Assembly (NCBI GenBank): GCA_032209605.1
Contig: JASFXZ010000001.1
Coordinates: forward strand, 22,696,619 to 22,760,618
Reading direction: 5' to 3'
From: Mactromeris polynyma
Taxonomy: Eukaryota > Mollusca > Bivalvia > Venerida > Mactridae
DNA length: 64,000 nucleotides
The notes under the pieces were generated by a model. It had not been told where the DNA came from. It saw nothing but the letters and a program-made list of their open reading frames with translations, and searched no databases. The stretch's first letter is position 1. Each line of letters opens with the position of its first letter. Shown piece by piece: positions 25,743 to 38,706 of the stretch. The translations under genes were made by a program, and so were the position numbers.

Positions 25743-27901
25743 GATTTCATATCCGCATACCTTGTTCCTGAACGTCAAACCGTCAGTTCGGATATATATT
25801 AGCTTCGACAACAAAGACATCTTCTTACGAGACCGAATGTATTAAATCTATTCTCTGGATCTCATTCTGAATATAGCCTCGGAATAAATTGTTGTACACT
25901 TACATTAAGTTTAGAAACACAGGCGTACGCGCCCTGGCATATGTAGGCCTTTCCATAGGTGTGAATGTTGCACATGTTTTGTTTTATTTACTGTAAATGC
26001 AGCTTTGTAATTACCCTATGTTTCTCGGCTGTTATGCGGCTAGAAAAATTATTCCATAAATAAATGTAAAAAATGATTCCTAATTATGCATGTTTGAAAC
26101 GAATTTGGAAGAATTATGCATGTAATAAAAAGGCGACTTACTTTGTATCGTGAAATATGTCCTCGGTCCGAAACTTAATAATAGTATGCTTGCTCCGCGT
26201 CGGACCTCGGGTATATTTCACCATCCCAAGTAAATAACCTAGAATTATTCCAAGGTCGAATCGGAATGTTGCGACTTGCGTCGCACGTTTGTTTGGCAGT
26301 ATCTTATGTTATACGCGTCGTTATCGCTCGACAAAGGTGAGCTTGCGTCTCGACATAGGATCACCTCAAAATGATTCCGTATATTGCAGTGTATTGGAAT
26401 TGGCTGAGTGACACTTTTTTGTATGTGAACATAAAACTGCATGTTACGTAATTTACAGTGTCATGTAAATACACATATTGATTATAGTTCGCCAAGATTA
26501 CAACAGTTTAGATGCAGCGTTATTATAGATGCATGTATGCTTCATTGACATATATGGAATTATTTAACGTTACACGTAGCATCCTTTTGTCAAAAGACTT
26601 CGTGAGTTCAGCAGATTTTGATATATTGATAAAGACTTTTGATAGATATGTACAAATGATCAATATAATTATTCAGCTTCAAACTAAGATACAGCCTAAC
26701 GCTAAAAGCCTAAATAGCATTATAACATTTCCATTATACCGACTGTATTGTTTAGGATCCATGAGTGATGGTTAATTGTTTTAATTGAACACAGTAGAAA
26801 TAAGCAAGTCAAAATTATATGAATAATGGGTTTTTGAATTAAGTTGTCCTAAAATAGTCCTTATGATGACAATCCAACCATTCAGCAATATCCTGCGCAG
26901 TGATATCCCCTTGCAGACATGTAGCATGCCGTAATCGAGTTACCGGTGTACGTGGAGTTTGATCATTCAGAAGGTGGAACCTGGACCCTATGTTTTGCAA
27001 GACATGACTTATACCATCATGTCCGTTATTGTCTGTAGTTTTCCAAAGTGCTGTCAAAAATTGTGGGGAGCTGAGAAATCTAAGATGGCCGCCAAAATTA
27101 AAGAAAATGCTTTATACATAAAACAATCTTTACTATTCATTGCTCATGCAAAACATTGTTATATTTCAGCTGAGCTTAATAACAGAAACATGTTCTTTTA
27201 TCTAAATGTATGTGATCATAATTATGGCCTTAAATCAGATCTACGTCGTATGTATAATAAATTATCATTGCGAAGACCTTTATTTATAGATTTGAAAACA
27301 ATATAGTGATAAATCACTTGAAAAACATAATGTATTACTGTAGAATTTGATAACATAGCACTGTATTATGATACGGCGGTCATAAAAGTAATGTCTGTAA
27401 CATGTCCAAATCGAAGTGAGTTAAAAAGTTCATGCTGGTGCCTAAGATGACTGTTACATTATATACTAGTCAAAAGTGCTAACCCACCGATACTATTTCA
27501 CACAGTTTCAAACTGCTACTGGATTAAACTACCGTTGATTTGATTACAACAAGATATAACAGTTAGGATTCAAATGACCTGAACAATATAAAAATATAGA
27601 AAAAAGCTAATTTAAATCTGTCAAAATCAAATTCATGGCTTCAATTCACTTTGTCATATAATGAAGGGAATATTCTTTGAAATTAACCGGCGGGTTAGAT
27701 ATTTTGACCAGTATAATTATGTATATGTGGTGTTGTTAGTAGTTGATGCAGTCAGATATATGCTAAACGGCTTTTTAGAGGTAGAATAGTATAGTAAGGT
27801 GCTTCTCAATGTGTCAATAATTTTGTCTATGTTCTATATTCCTATTATTTTGACCTTTGTGTTACGTTGTTCACATATAAACGTATATATCCAGTAATAT
27901 T
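25743..27901. other. No gene recognised
   Basis: Frames at 26512-26775 (+), 26839-27057 (-) and 26959-27306 (+) have no recognised domain. The last two overlap on opposite strands, so at most one could be real. AAGATGGCCGCCAAAAT near 27083 is a YY1-like word. Confidence 0.5.
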
Positions 27902-28142
27902 TGAGCGCTGCTATCGGATTTTAAACTTCTTCTGTAAGTGACGTCATTTCAAGAAAACGCAACATATGTGATGTCACAATTTGCAGACATGAGACAAAAT
28001 TTTCTCCATATAGTCACTTCGTTTTCATATTGCCATATGATGCAAATATGGCATACGCTCAGTACATGGTGACGTCACTTGTTACGTTTTATGGAAATGA
28101 CGTCACTTAACGAATAGGTTGGAAATCGTACAGCGGCGCTCA
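27902..28142. mobile_element. MITE with three CRE palindromes
   Basis: TGAGCGCTGCTATCGGATTT at the left matches the complement of the right end (TGAGCGCCGCTGTACGATTT) well. Just inside both ends is AAGTGACGTCATTTC. Full TGACGTCA octamers are at 27939, 28070 and 28099. A related copy is at 31454-31681. Confidence 0.78.
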
Positions 28143-28274
28143 TCTCATGTTCATTCGTTTTCAGACCGTAGGCGACACAGAGCTGGGTCTATGAACAGGT
28201 AAGCAATGGCTTTTGTTGAGCTTGTAGTTAGATCTTTATTTCGTATCCTTTATATACTGAGCAAAACGTTAAGA

Positions 28275-28652
28275 CAGTACCTGTAAAACCTCACTTAAAA
28301 TCTCATTAATAATACCTCCTCAAAATTAAGAACTCAATTTTCAAGTTTATTTTACTGATTTGCTCTTATTTAACATCAATATTAAGACCACCTCAATATT
28401 ACGACCCGTTTTCAATGGTCCCAATATTTTTTTTTTTTAATGCGGATTCTACTGGGCAAAACGTTAATACAATACAGTAGAACCACAATTAAAGACCACC
28501 TCAATAATAGGACTATCTCAACATACAAACAATTTTTAAGTTCAATTTCACTGATTTGCTCTTTATTCAATTTCAATATTAAGACTACCTAAATAAGAAG
28601 ACCAGTTTTCAAGGGTCCCAAAAATGGACTTACTTTGTGGTTTTACTGTATG
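28275..28652. mobile_element. Two adjacent TA-type MITEs
   Basis: One copy spans about 28275-28452 and a second about 28474-28650. Both carry CAGTA(C/G)..AACC left ends, TTCACTGATTTGCTC-like interiors, and complementary TTACTGTA or TCTACTG right ends. They are diverged from each other. Confidence 0.65.
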
Positions 28653-29765
28653 TACATTTTTGGCGCTTTGGTCACCGCAAAATAAATGTTGTTTTTTCTT
28701 TGATGCACAAATAGTCAGCGAGCCAGACACCTAATTCTTTGTTTTAACTGGTCCAATTGCGTTAAAAATATGGATTGTTCATGTTGTGTTAGAAGTTTTG
28801 CTTAGTATATTTACATATTTAGTTATTTTATCAATATATCATATGTCACTGATTTGCAATTATTATGCCACGGCTATTTGTGCGGGGAGGGGTGGGTTGT
28901 TGGTATGGCTCAAACATTATCGAGTTCGGATTTGTATTAATAGGCACTATCGCCGTGGCGATGTGGGCGCAATGTCCGGTCAGGTCACTTATTACTGTAG
29001 GGAGAAAGTATAATTATTACACAACAAAATAATAAAATATAGAAATATTTACTAGTACATTTCTGATTCACTAGCGAGCTTTAATGATAAAGTTAAAGGT
29101 AAATAGTCGGATCTTCTATCAAAATATACCACATAATATTTTTGAGAAAATGGCATGTTAATGGCTTCACACAGACATACTCTAAAACATTGCATTGTAC
29201 GATTTCTCAAAGGTTTTCTGCAACTACTGAACACAAGCTAGTCCAATACAGGTATTTCCTAGGTCAAGATAGAAAATGTCGGTATCGGACACTTGCATTT
29301 GTGGTTTTGGTAAACATGTAAGAAAAGTGCCAAAGCAGTGTTGTAGAGTACAACTGGATGAAGTAAATTACCACCAATTTTCTCATATTTGTCTCTAAGG
29401 ATTTTTGTCAAAAAAAATCGACTATGTACTTTTTAGTGTATATTACTGTTTCAAAGAAATCAAATTTCACACAGACAGTCATAAAATTGTAAAAGTGTTT
29501 TCCTTCCCCCCCCCCCCCCCCAGGCGGTTCCAATGAATACAAATGGAGCTCCGAGGCAAAGTGTTTATGAACGTTTTCCTTTGATACATCTGTTTTTCAG
29601 ATAATGTGTTAAAGTGGAATATAATTATTTAAGGAATATAAATAGGGTACTCTAAGGTGAAAGGCTATAATCATAAAATAATTAGGTTACAGTAATTGTT
29701 TGAAATTTGTAAGAAAAAATCTCATATGTTACTACATACGTAAGGGAAATTATAATGTAATATAT
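28653..29765. other. No gene recognised; poly-C run at 29506-29521
   Basis: AT-rich sequence with short chance frames. Confidence 0.55.
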
Positions 29766-29828
29766 CTGTTATTCGTTCAAATATTAGTGCAATATTATAT
29801 GTTGCACTAATATTCGAACGAATAACAG
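29766..29828. repeat. Near-perfect hairpin, 27-bp arms, 9-nt loop
   Basis: The arms 29766-29792 and 29802-29828 pair at 26 of 27 positions (CTGTTATTCGTTC at the outer end). It may be a tiny palindromic MITE or a foldback. Confidence 0.85.
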
Positions 29829-30041
29829 ACCATTCGTACATATTCGACTCTTTTCCTTTGACGCCAATTGACGTGATTGTATAACGTATATTGTCGAGGT
29901 ATCACGAATATTGTTGCACTCACATTTTTTTCTAGTTGGTCACTACATGTACTTATATTGCCAAAACAATTGTATTGGGTTAATTCAATTAAGATTAGTT
30001 CATTCTTACCCATACCCCAATCCTTGGAACTCAAGTTCACG

Positions 30042-30449
30042 CATATTTGTACAAAAATACTTTTCTTTCAAAATTAATAAATATCACACACGCATATTTG
30101 TATAAAAATACTTTACTTTCAAAATTAATAAATATTACACACGCATATTTGTATAAAATACTTTACTTTCAAAATTAATAAATATTACACACGCATATTT
30201 GTATAAAAATACTTTACTTTCAAAATTAATAAATATTACACACGCATATTTGTATAAAAATACTTTACTTTCAAAATTAATAAATATTACACACGCATAT
30301 TTGTATAAAAATACTTTACTTTCAAAATTAATAAATATCACACTCGCATATTTGTATAAAAATACTTTACTTTCAAAATTAATAAATATTACACACGCAT
30401 ATTTGTATAAAAATACTTTACTTTCAAAATTAATAAATATTACACTCGT
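30042..30449. repeat. AT-rich minisatellite, 51-bp unit, 8 copies
   Basis: Units read CACACGCATATTTGTATAAA, AATACTTTACTTTCAAAATT and AATAAATATTA with few changes. Because 51 is divisible by 3 and there are no stops, open frames with 17-residue repeats appear on both strands. These are artefacts. Confidence 0.93.
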
Positions 30450-31453
30450 AAACTTATCAAAATGTTTACATTTCTTAGACTTCGGCACTAGAATGTTGGC
30501 TAGTCCATTTAGTTCGAGGTGGTGTGTCCTCATGGTCGACGTATTTACAATGAACAAAATCACGATGTATAGATTTATTGTATAATGAGAACAAAATGTC
30601 GAGAGAAGTTGTAAATGTAATTTCTCGTTTATTTTCAGCGTTCCTTCGCGGACCAATCACACAAGGGTGACAACCTTCAACACATCAAGACTTTCGTAAT
30701 TAAACTACTCGATCAAATGTCAACTCGCCAAACGAATGCAGTTTACGACTGTTTTTCACTAACTCCGAACGTTCCTAAGGAATCAATTATATGATACTAT
30801 GTCCTATCAGATTTGGACCATTTGCGCTTGAATGTTCACTTATCGCCTCTTTACAGTTCACGACTTTTGCTTTTCTTCTGTAATTAAGATAATAAATCAT
30901 CCAACCATTGACGTTTAATTATAAGAAAGCCCGAAAGTCCAATGTTATTGTCTTGTATTGAGGGATTGTGTTGTTTCTATGTCATTATTGTAAATGTGTT
31001 ACCATTTCAGTGCATGTTATGTTGACAATGTCATGTGTGCATGCCTAAATATTCAATGCGCATGTTAATTCTTATGTTGAATTGCATTCGAAAGACCTCC
31101 ATCAATACTTTATGTGAAGTCACAGTTGCATATCTATCAACGGAAAAGTTCAAACGTCATTCCATCTTTAAAAACCTTTGTTTCCGGTACCCGTACCTAC
31201 AAATAGGTGTTTCCAATTCTTAGATTTTTGCAATACATTTTTCTGTTTGACGGGAACAAATCCTGCCCTGGAGAGCCAAGAAACCTTAAGTGTGTCGGTC
31301 GGGGAATATTTTGTTTTGTTATGAATGGCTTGCCAACATTGAGTTTGGAAAGCGTCTGCGAAATCGTCAAATAAGCATTTCCATTAAAACATGTTCTTAA
31401 TAAATTACCTTAAGAAATAGCACAAATAAATGTTTATTTTAGTATTGATCAAT

Positions 31454-31681
31454 TGAGCGACCCTGTACGATTTCCAACCTCTTCTTTAAGAGACGTCAAT
31501 TCTAGAAGACGTCATTATGTACTTACAGTAAGCAATATTTGCCCCATATGGAAATATGAAAACCAAGTGACCATATGGAGTAAATATGGCTTCCTGCTTG
31601 CATATAGTGACATCACATGTTGCATTTTCTTGAAAATGACGTCACTTACAGAAGAGGTTGTAAATCCCATAGCAGCGCTCA
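31454..31681. mobile_element. MITE, second copy of the CRE-containing family
   Basis: The termini TGAGCGACCCTGTACGATTT and (complement of the right end) TGAGCGCTGCTATGGGATTT match the 27902-28142 element. One full TGACGTCA remains (31637-31644), with GACGTCA variants near 31490-31515. The interior CCATATGG and GGAAATATGA words are shared. Confidence 0.78.
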
Positions 31682-34600
31682 ATTGTCAAAAAAGTACTTT
31701 GCAGAAAATGCTATACACGAAATTATGACGTTAAAACAGTCAAATATGCACTCGTAAGGTGCCATATACAGGTCTGAAAGGTAACTTTGAATGATTACAT
31801 CTTCTCAGCATTTGTGCTTCTAAAATGGTTTGCTATGCGCATGTCAATATGGATGTTTATCTGTCCTTTGGTTGCGTTATGTTGTAGTCCAATATTGCTT
31901 TGGTGTTTTATTGTCAAACAAAAACAATTTAGCAACACACAATTTATTGGGATTATCTCCATTAAAAAAGCCAAATAATTACGACTAAAGTGAGTTATGT
32001 ACTGTGTTTCCCATTAAGTATAGCGAGTGAAAACGCTTTTGAGATACTAAATTACATTCCGAAAGTTGACTGTTGGTAACGCAATTTTCGTTTAGTTTGT
32101 ATTCTTCAATTATATTCGTACATCTGACGGTACCAGCATAAAAAATATAATGTGTGTCCTTGAGATTGATAATACTTGTATTATACCAACAAGCTCAGGT
32201 ATAATTATACTGGTGGTAGTATAAATATCTGGCATTAATGTGCACATATCTAAACTTGTCCCACAGTGTTTGGCTTTTCAGAATGTAAACATGTAGGATG
32301 GGGAGAAGTTATTGGTTACAAACATGAAAATAATTGATGTTCGATGTGTTTCATGGCCAAAGTAATATATATGGGCACCGCGCTATTTTGGCAATGTTTC
32401 CATCGATTAGACTTGTATGCATGTATAAAGTATATATAAATCGTTGTTTGAATTTCAAAACTTGTGATCTTCTGTATAAAAGATCTGACATTTCATTTAT
32501 TGCATGTTCTGAAATTCTCAAATAACTATTATTTGTTAAAATATCTATTTCAAGCTGTCACTTTATTGCCAATTTAGCGAAAATGAAATGAAAATGGTTA
32601 TTATTAACTGTTAAACAGAAACAATCCTTTTGCGTTATCAAATTACAAATTGTATATTAAATGTTTATATCTATGCTGTTAAAATAGTAGCACAAAACTG
32701 CCTGTGGTATAAAAGAGCAGTTGTAGTTTTCTACAAACACCGACATTCCGAATGAAAAAAAATACGGGGATGAGAAAGTAAGTACGTGTTTTGCCGCTCA
32801 AATAAACTTGAAACTAAAATATCAGCGTGTTGTGGCTAGGTTGAAGCATTGTAGAACGTGATTTAAAGTCATTTCCATGGGCGTAATCGGTGGATAACAA
32901 GCATTGCACAGACATTTGCGTCTCGACTTAATCATCCAGACAGCATTTGATTGCTTCATCGATGGAGCAGTCGTCTTTAAATTTCCACGTCGGATTTCCG
33001 ACAACATATTGTATTTGACGTTGATCACTGAGGTTGAGTCACAGCGTCTGGTTTGTTGTAGACAATTCAGTACCTATCGCCTGTGGATATGCTTTAATGA
33101 GTGCATTTAACTTCCCATTGCAACGCTACAAGGTACTAGTACATGTGGCAAAGAGACATCACTCACCATTATGACAATATTTCATGTGAGTATTTTAGAA
33201 TGATCGGAATTATCGCTGGCATCTTACGTTGTGCTTGATTATATGTACAGCGTGTTTGTTTGATTCGAATTAAGGTGGCAGCGTTGAAACCATCTGAATA
33301 TTATGTGATATACGCTCGTCATATATTAAGAACAAGAAATGGATCGCTTAGAAAGTAAATAAACCTTGTTTAAAAATGGCCATTGGTTAATAACTACCGT
33401 TATATCATTGAGTCTATGACAGGGCGTTTCATTCTATTACTACGTAATATCAATAACGTCTAAGGTATAGCACGGTTTGAACAAAGTGTGCGATGCTCAG
33501 CCAATGAAAACGTGTTTTACAAAATATTGACCAATAGACAGAGTGTACACAACAATGATGTTCTAAAATAATTTCGAATCGACTATAATTCTATTTCCTC
33601 ACTGTTAGGATTACGTGCAACAATATGCATGCATTGAATGAATAGTTGAAAGTCACAAACTGTGTGCTGTGTATACAATAGTGATCTTATTATAAGGTTT
33701 ATCAGTTGTCCATTTACCAAAGAACCTTTACCTTTTTGTTAGCGGTACCGGGTTTGGATAGGTCAAATTGCTACAGCTTATTTTTTAATATTATTTATAC
33801 ATATCTTCTGCACGGACAAACCAAACTTTTGAGTCCGGACCCTTCGATGAGTCTATCGGGGAACGACAGACGGTCAATTTTTAAGACTTGCACTACGGCC
33901 CATGTTTATTTCCAAGATGTGTATATAGTTCATATCAATTCTGAAAATGTTCATGACATCGTGATTATAATGTACAAGTGGATCAAAGTTGTGTATTTCA
34001 AGGATAATACATATCTATTATTATACTGGAGTAAATATTCTGAAACAACAAAGAAACTGTACACGTGTTGATGTGATTTGTTTTGTAGTCAAAACGATAA
34101 AAAATGAGGATCCTCTTTTACTGCAATTGATTCAGCCCATTCTGGACATAGGTAGTCCTGTTTTAGCAATCAGGTTTGGATGTTAGTGACCTTCGTTTTG
34201 TAAAACACTATGTTTTTATGTGTTTGACGAGCAACTTGTATGCGATAACCATTCGATAATTGTGGCCAAAAAGACGGGTCTTGTAGCATTTCATGAAAAC
34301 TCCGACAGTAATTTGACAATGTACTTTGACTAGTTGGTGTATCATTCGAACATTAACAAGCTGAAATTGTACGGTACGTCAATAACAGTTCATACGTTTT
34401 GACAAGTCCTTGGAAATTGAATCTGATACTCTCCAGGCAAAAGATGTACATCGTGAGATAACCGGACGACTCAGTAACACATGAGCCAAATAAAACATTA
34501 TACCAGCTGTATTTGAATATAAGTTTACTGTTTCTTTTCCATGTCAGTATATAAGAGTATTTATTAAATAACTATTAATTATTAGCCCTTAAACACAGCA

Positions 34601-34921
34601 TTTGCCTCGTCCAATAATACAAAGGCCTCCTCTATAACAGTGCCAGTATCTATATCACTTTTCGGCCCGGGGCCGCTAACTGATATTGATATTGGCCCGC
34701 ATTTTAAAGAATTTGATTGGCTAATTAAACAGGGCCAAAAAATGATATAGATTCGCAGCTGGAAATTCGGAAACGGCAGCCATTTTATTTTAAAGTCAGT
34801 ATTTAAACGTTCGTCGACAGTTTTTAGCACGGAACTAATTCATAGTTTTAGTGTATACAGAAAAAAACACGACTTTGAATCATTTATTTATAAGTACATG
34901 AAGTTATTTAATAAAATTGTC
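31682..34921. other. No gene recognised
   Basis: The longest frame (33706-34071, 121 codons) starts TFTFLLAVPGLDRSN and lacks any domain I know; no splice partners were seen. A GC-rich scrap at 34655-34700 (GGCCCGGGGCCGC) precedes the foldback and may belong to the same mobile element. Confidence 0.5.
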
Positions 34922-35055
34922 AATAAATAAGTGATTTGACATTGGCCATGTCATTTGTCCTCGGGACAGTCGTATTGGCCCTCGGCCTTCGGCCTCGTGC
35001 CAATACGACTGCCCTCGGACAAATAACAGGGCCAATATCAAATCACTTATTTATT
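34922..35055. repeat. Long foldback (palindrome), ~66-bp arms
   Basis: AATAAATAAGTGATTTGA at the left recurs complemented at the right end (TCAAATCACTTATTTATT). Matching continues through GTCGTATTGGC to a centre around CTCGGCCTTCGGCCTCG near 34989, with a few mismatches and small indels. It resembles a snapback MITE. Confidence 0.85.
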
Positions 35056-35849
35056 AACATATATTAAAGCATCAATTTGCTCGGTGTTTCGATTACGTTT
35101 TTGTGGATTTGTTGTAGAACATTGTTCTGTTTCTTGCTTATTGCTTTTTGTTACCTGTACCATTCAAAGAGATGTTGTGCTACTGACGTTATTGTTAATG
35201 TTTTAGATAAAATAAATGGATTCTTGGAACTAATCCGATTTGCCTTGTGTTTCATAACTTAAACACACTATCGACTTTTCACTGAAATTACTCATTCCGA
35301 CAAACAGATCAGAAAATAAGACATGTTTATTTATTTCTTAATATGCCATTGGTTTCAAGGCGGAAATCCTTTGGGCAAACGCAACGACGCATTATTCAAG
35401 CAGAAATTGCTTTCGATATATTGCACATGATCATTGATTAGACGGTCCCGTGGGGATGCTCATTCCGCCGACATTCTGACTGATCTGGCATACCAACCAT
35501 TATTCAGTGAATGAAACAGACAGAATCATGACCCAAACCATTATATACATCCTGACACTTGTGAACTTGTAGCTTAATGTACAGACATGTCAATCGAAAA
35601 TGGTATTCGTCAGTCAATTAGTGTTTCAATGATTATATATCAAGACAACAGAACAAATAGACATTCAGACAATCATTAGAACAGCACTACGTCGTACTCA
35701 GACAGTAATCATTATGTGATATATCAAGCCGTATGTGGAATTTTAGTGTACCGCTAATATATAGTGACACCACCAAGACAATAAAGTCTGACAATGTAAG
35801 GTAACGAAAAAGTTCTCATAAAGATACCAATCCATCAAAGTAGGCAAAC

Positions 35850-37012
35850 ACACCAGTACTTCTAGGTAAGATCATGTGTGACAAGGAGACCAGTACTTCT
35901 AGGTAAGATCATGTGTGACAAGGAGACCAGTACTTCTAGGTAAGATCATGTGTGACAAGGAGACCAGTACTTCTAGGTAAGATCATGTGTGACAAGGAGA
36001 CCAGTACTTCTAGGTAAGATCATGTGTGACAAGGAGACCAGTACATCTAGGTAAGCACATATTTTGTGACAAAGACAACAGTACATCTAGGTAAGATCAT
36101 GTGTGACAAGGAGACCAGTACATCTAGGTAAGCACACATTTTGTGACAAAGACAACAGTACTTCTAGGTAAGCACACATTTTGTGACAAAGACAACAGTA
36201 CATCTAGGTAAGCACACATTTTGTGACAAAGACAACAGTACATCTAGGTAAGCACATATTTTGTGACAAAGACAACAGTACAGTCATATAGGTAAGCACA
36301 CATTATGTGACAAGGACAACAGTACACATAGGTAAGCACAAATTATGTGACAATGACAAGAGTACATAAAGGTAAGCACACATTATGTGACAAGGACAAC
36401 AGTACACATAGGTAAGCACAAATTATGTGACAATGACAACAGTACAGTCATATAGGTAAGCACACATTATGTGACAAGGACAACAGTACACATAGGTAAG
36501 CACAAATTATGTGACAATGACAAGAGTACATAAAGGTAAGCACACATTATGTGACAAGGACAACAGTACAGTCATATAGGTAAGCACACATTATGTGACA
36601 AGGACAACAGTACACATAGGTAAGCACAAATTATGTGACAATGACAAGAGTACATAAAGGTAAGCACACATTATGTGACAAGGACAACAGTACACATAGG
36701 TAAGCACAAATTATGTGACAAGGACAACAGTACACATAGGTAAGCACAAATTATGTGACAAGGACAACAGTACACATAGGTAAGCACAAATTATGTGACA
36801 AGGACAACAGTACACATAGGTAAGCACAAATTATGTGACAAGGACAACAGTACATATAGCTAAGCATAAATTTTGTGACAAAGACAACAATACATATAGG
36901 TTAGCACAAATTTTGTGACAAAGACAACAATACATATAGGTTAGCACAAAGTGTGTGACGAAGGCAACAGAACATGTAGGTAATCACACATTTGGTGACA
37001 AAGACAACGAGG
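35850..37012. repeat. Minisatellite, 37-40 bp unit, ~30 copies, AGGTAAG in nearly every unit
   Basis: Early units have a 37-bp period (CCAGTACTTCTAGGTAAGAT, CATGTGTGACAAGGAGA). Later ones are about 40 bp (CATCTAGGTAAGCACACATT, TTGTGACAAAGACAACAG), with subtypes in blocks that suggest successive expansions. The T(A/C)TAGGTAAG core is the most stable part. No open frame is conserved. Confidence 0.93.
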
Positions 37013-37074
37013 CATCTAGATAAACAAAAATATTGTGACAAAATGCACCATATTACAATCTGGTGTAACAATGT

Positions 37075-37112
37075 GAAAGTGGTCTCACATGTGAAAGTGG
37101 TCTCACATGTGA
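37075..37112. repeat. 18-bp direct repeat, 2-3 copies
   Basis: GTGAAAGTGGTCTCACAT occurs twice in tandem, followed by a partial third unit (GTGAAAGTG). Confidence 0.85.
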
Positions 37113-37804
37113 AAGTGAATCCAAATTTGAATTCATTCAGCCACGTATGTAAAATCTTAAACCTAGTTGTTAAAAGTGTAAAACATATTTTTACTCTATT
37201 TTAAACATATAAACCTACACAAGACCATCTTTACATTTGGGATATTCCAACCGATACTCATCTTTGTGTAGAATGTAGAGAATAACGAAGAATTTTCTTG
37301 TATTACAATTTCCAGCGTGAAGAAACCACGTGATTTGTGACGTCATTTTGCTACTTCAGACAGTCGAATTTGCACGCATTCGAAACATCAATTTGTCGTC
37401 ATTTATATTATACATGTATATGGCGAGTTCTAGCATCTATGAGGGTTTCCGGTTTTTCACCCATTTCGAGAACAAAATTCGTGATGTAAAATTGCTGAAA
37501 AACAAAACACGTGGTTTCCCCAAATAAGTTTTCAAACTAAGTAAGAAATGAATAAAATGAAATAAAATACATTAACACACATGAAAATTACATGCCCATC
37601 GACGCACGGAGTATTTCAAAGTACAATAATACCGAGAATCCTCGAAAATGAAATTAATCACGTCATTCATCAGTTACTAAGCACAAACAATCCGGGTACA
37701 TGTCAGTATTGGCAGCCATGACTTTGATACTTGTTTCACTAAGTCAATAAGTTGAGTGAAGCTGGCGCGGCAGTCGAACATCGTCCATCATACCGACACA
37801 TTGA

Positions 37805-38230
37805 ATACAGAGCCTGATCACTGACATCGTTATTCGACTTATATTTTTGAATTATCTTAAATCTAACCCAGAGCTAGCACTGACATCAACATCCGTAACG
37901 GGTCCGCGGCAAATACATATCTGGAGTCGAATAACGAGCCAGCTCGTACATCGTTTTTCGAGTTTTCTCAATTTTAAATACAGACCTTGTAGCGAATCCG
38001 GAGCTAGCACTGATATCAACATGCGAAACAGGTCCGCGGCGAATACATATCTGAATAACGAGCCAACTCGTTCATCGTTTTTCGAATTTTCTCAATATTT
38101 GAATACAGACTTAGTAGCAAATCCGGAGCTAGCGCCGACATCAACATTCGAAACAGGTCCGCGGCGAATACATATCTGGAGTCGAATAACGAGCCAGCTC
38201 GTACATCGTTATTCGAGTTTTCTAGATATT
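37805..38230. repeat. Tandem repeat, ~125-bp unit, three copies plus a partial
   Basis: Each unit has GAGCTAGCACTGACATCAAC, GGTCCGCGGCGAATACATAT, CGAATAACGAGCCAGCTCGT and CATCGTTTTTCGAGTTTTCT. The middle copy lacks about 6 bp (GGAGTC). The 128-codon frame over it reads through the repeat with no known domain, so it is regarded as chance. Confidence 0.88.
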
Positions 38231-38635
38231 TGAAAACAAATCTAGTACTAACTAAGCAAACAACAATAAGCCTAACTGGCTTTCAAATGAGTTTTTCCTC
38301 AAACATATGTTTTGATATTATAAAGTTATGGTATAAATGTATCAAAAGAGCCCAATTTGATATATTTCTTCTTCTTTAATATTTACATATTAATTTTTAT
38401 TCATATCTTTTATGACAAATAACAAGATAATTAAGAATTTACTCAATTGTGTTCATTTGCCTGTATATACTGGTGAATTATTTTATATTAACATAACAAA
38501 TACTTAATTAGCGCGGCAGTCAATACTTCCACCTTTCAATTGTGCAAGCTGAAACAATTGATAAATATTTTTAAGGCAGTAACTGACTTCATACTTAAGT
38601 ATTTTCGTAAAATTGGTGCCAGGAACGTTAGATAG

Positions 38636-38706
38636 GTCATGTGATAGGTCATGTGATATGTCATGTGATAGGTCATGTGATAGGTCATGTGATAGGTCAT
38701 GTGATC
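38636..38706. repeat. 12-bp tandem repeat, six copies
   Basis: GATAGGTCATGT repeats with one variant (GATATGTCATGT). Confidence 0.93.

Noticed and set aside
26839..27306. Opposed frames at 26839-27057 (-) and 26959-27306 (+)
   Set aside because: They overlap on opposite strands and neither shows a recognised domain or splice signal set.
30135..30656. 173-codon and 128-codon frames with 17-residue repeats on opposite strands
   Set aside because: They arise from a 51-bp AT-rich tandem repeat with a period divisible by 3; both strands are open and no domain is present.
33706..34071. 121-codon plus-strand frame as a gene
   Set aside because: No domain, no splice partners and composition like the surrounding DNA; cannot be supported.
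35850..37012. Possible CRISPR-like array
   Set aside because: Variable minisatellite with drifted units, not constant repeats with unique spacers.
37847..38233. 128-codon frame as a gene
   Set aside because: It reads across three copies of a ~125-bp tandem repeat whose period is not constant; the peptide changes from copy to copy.
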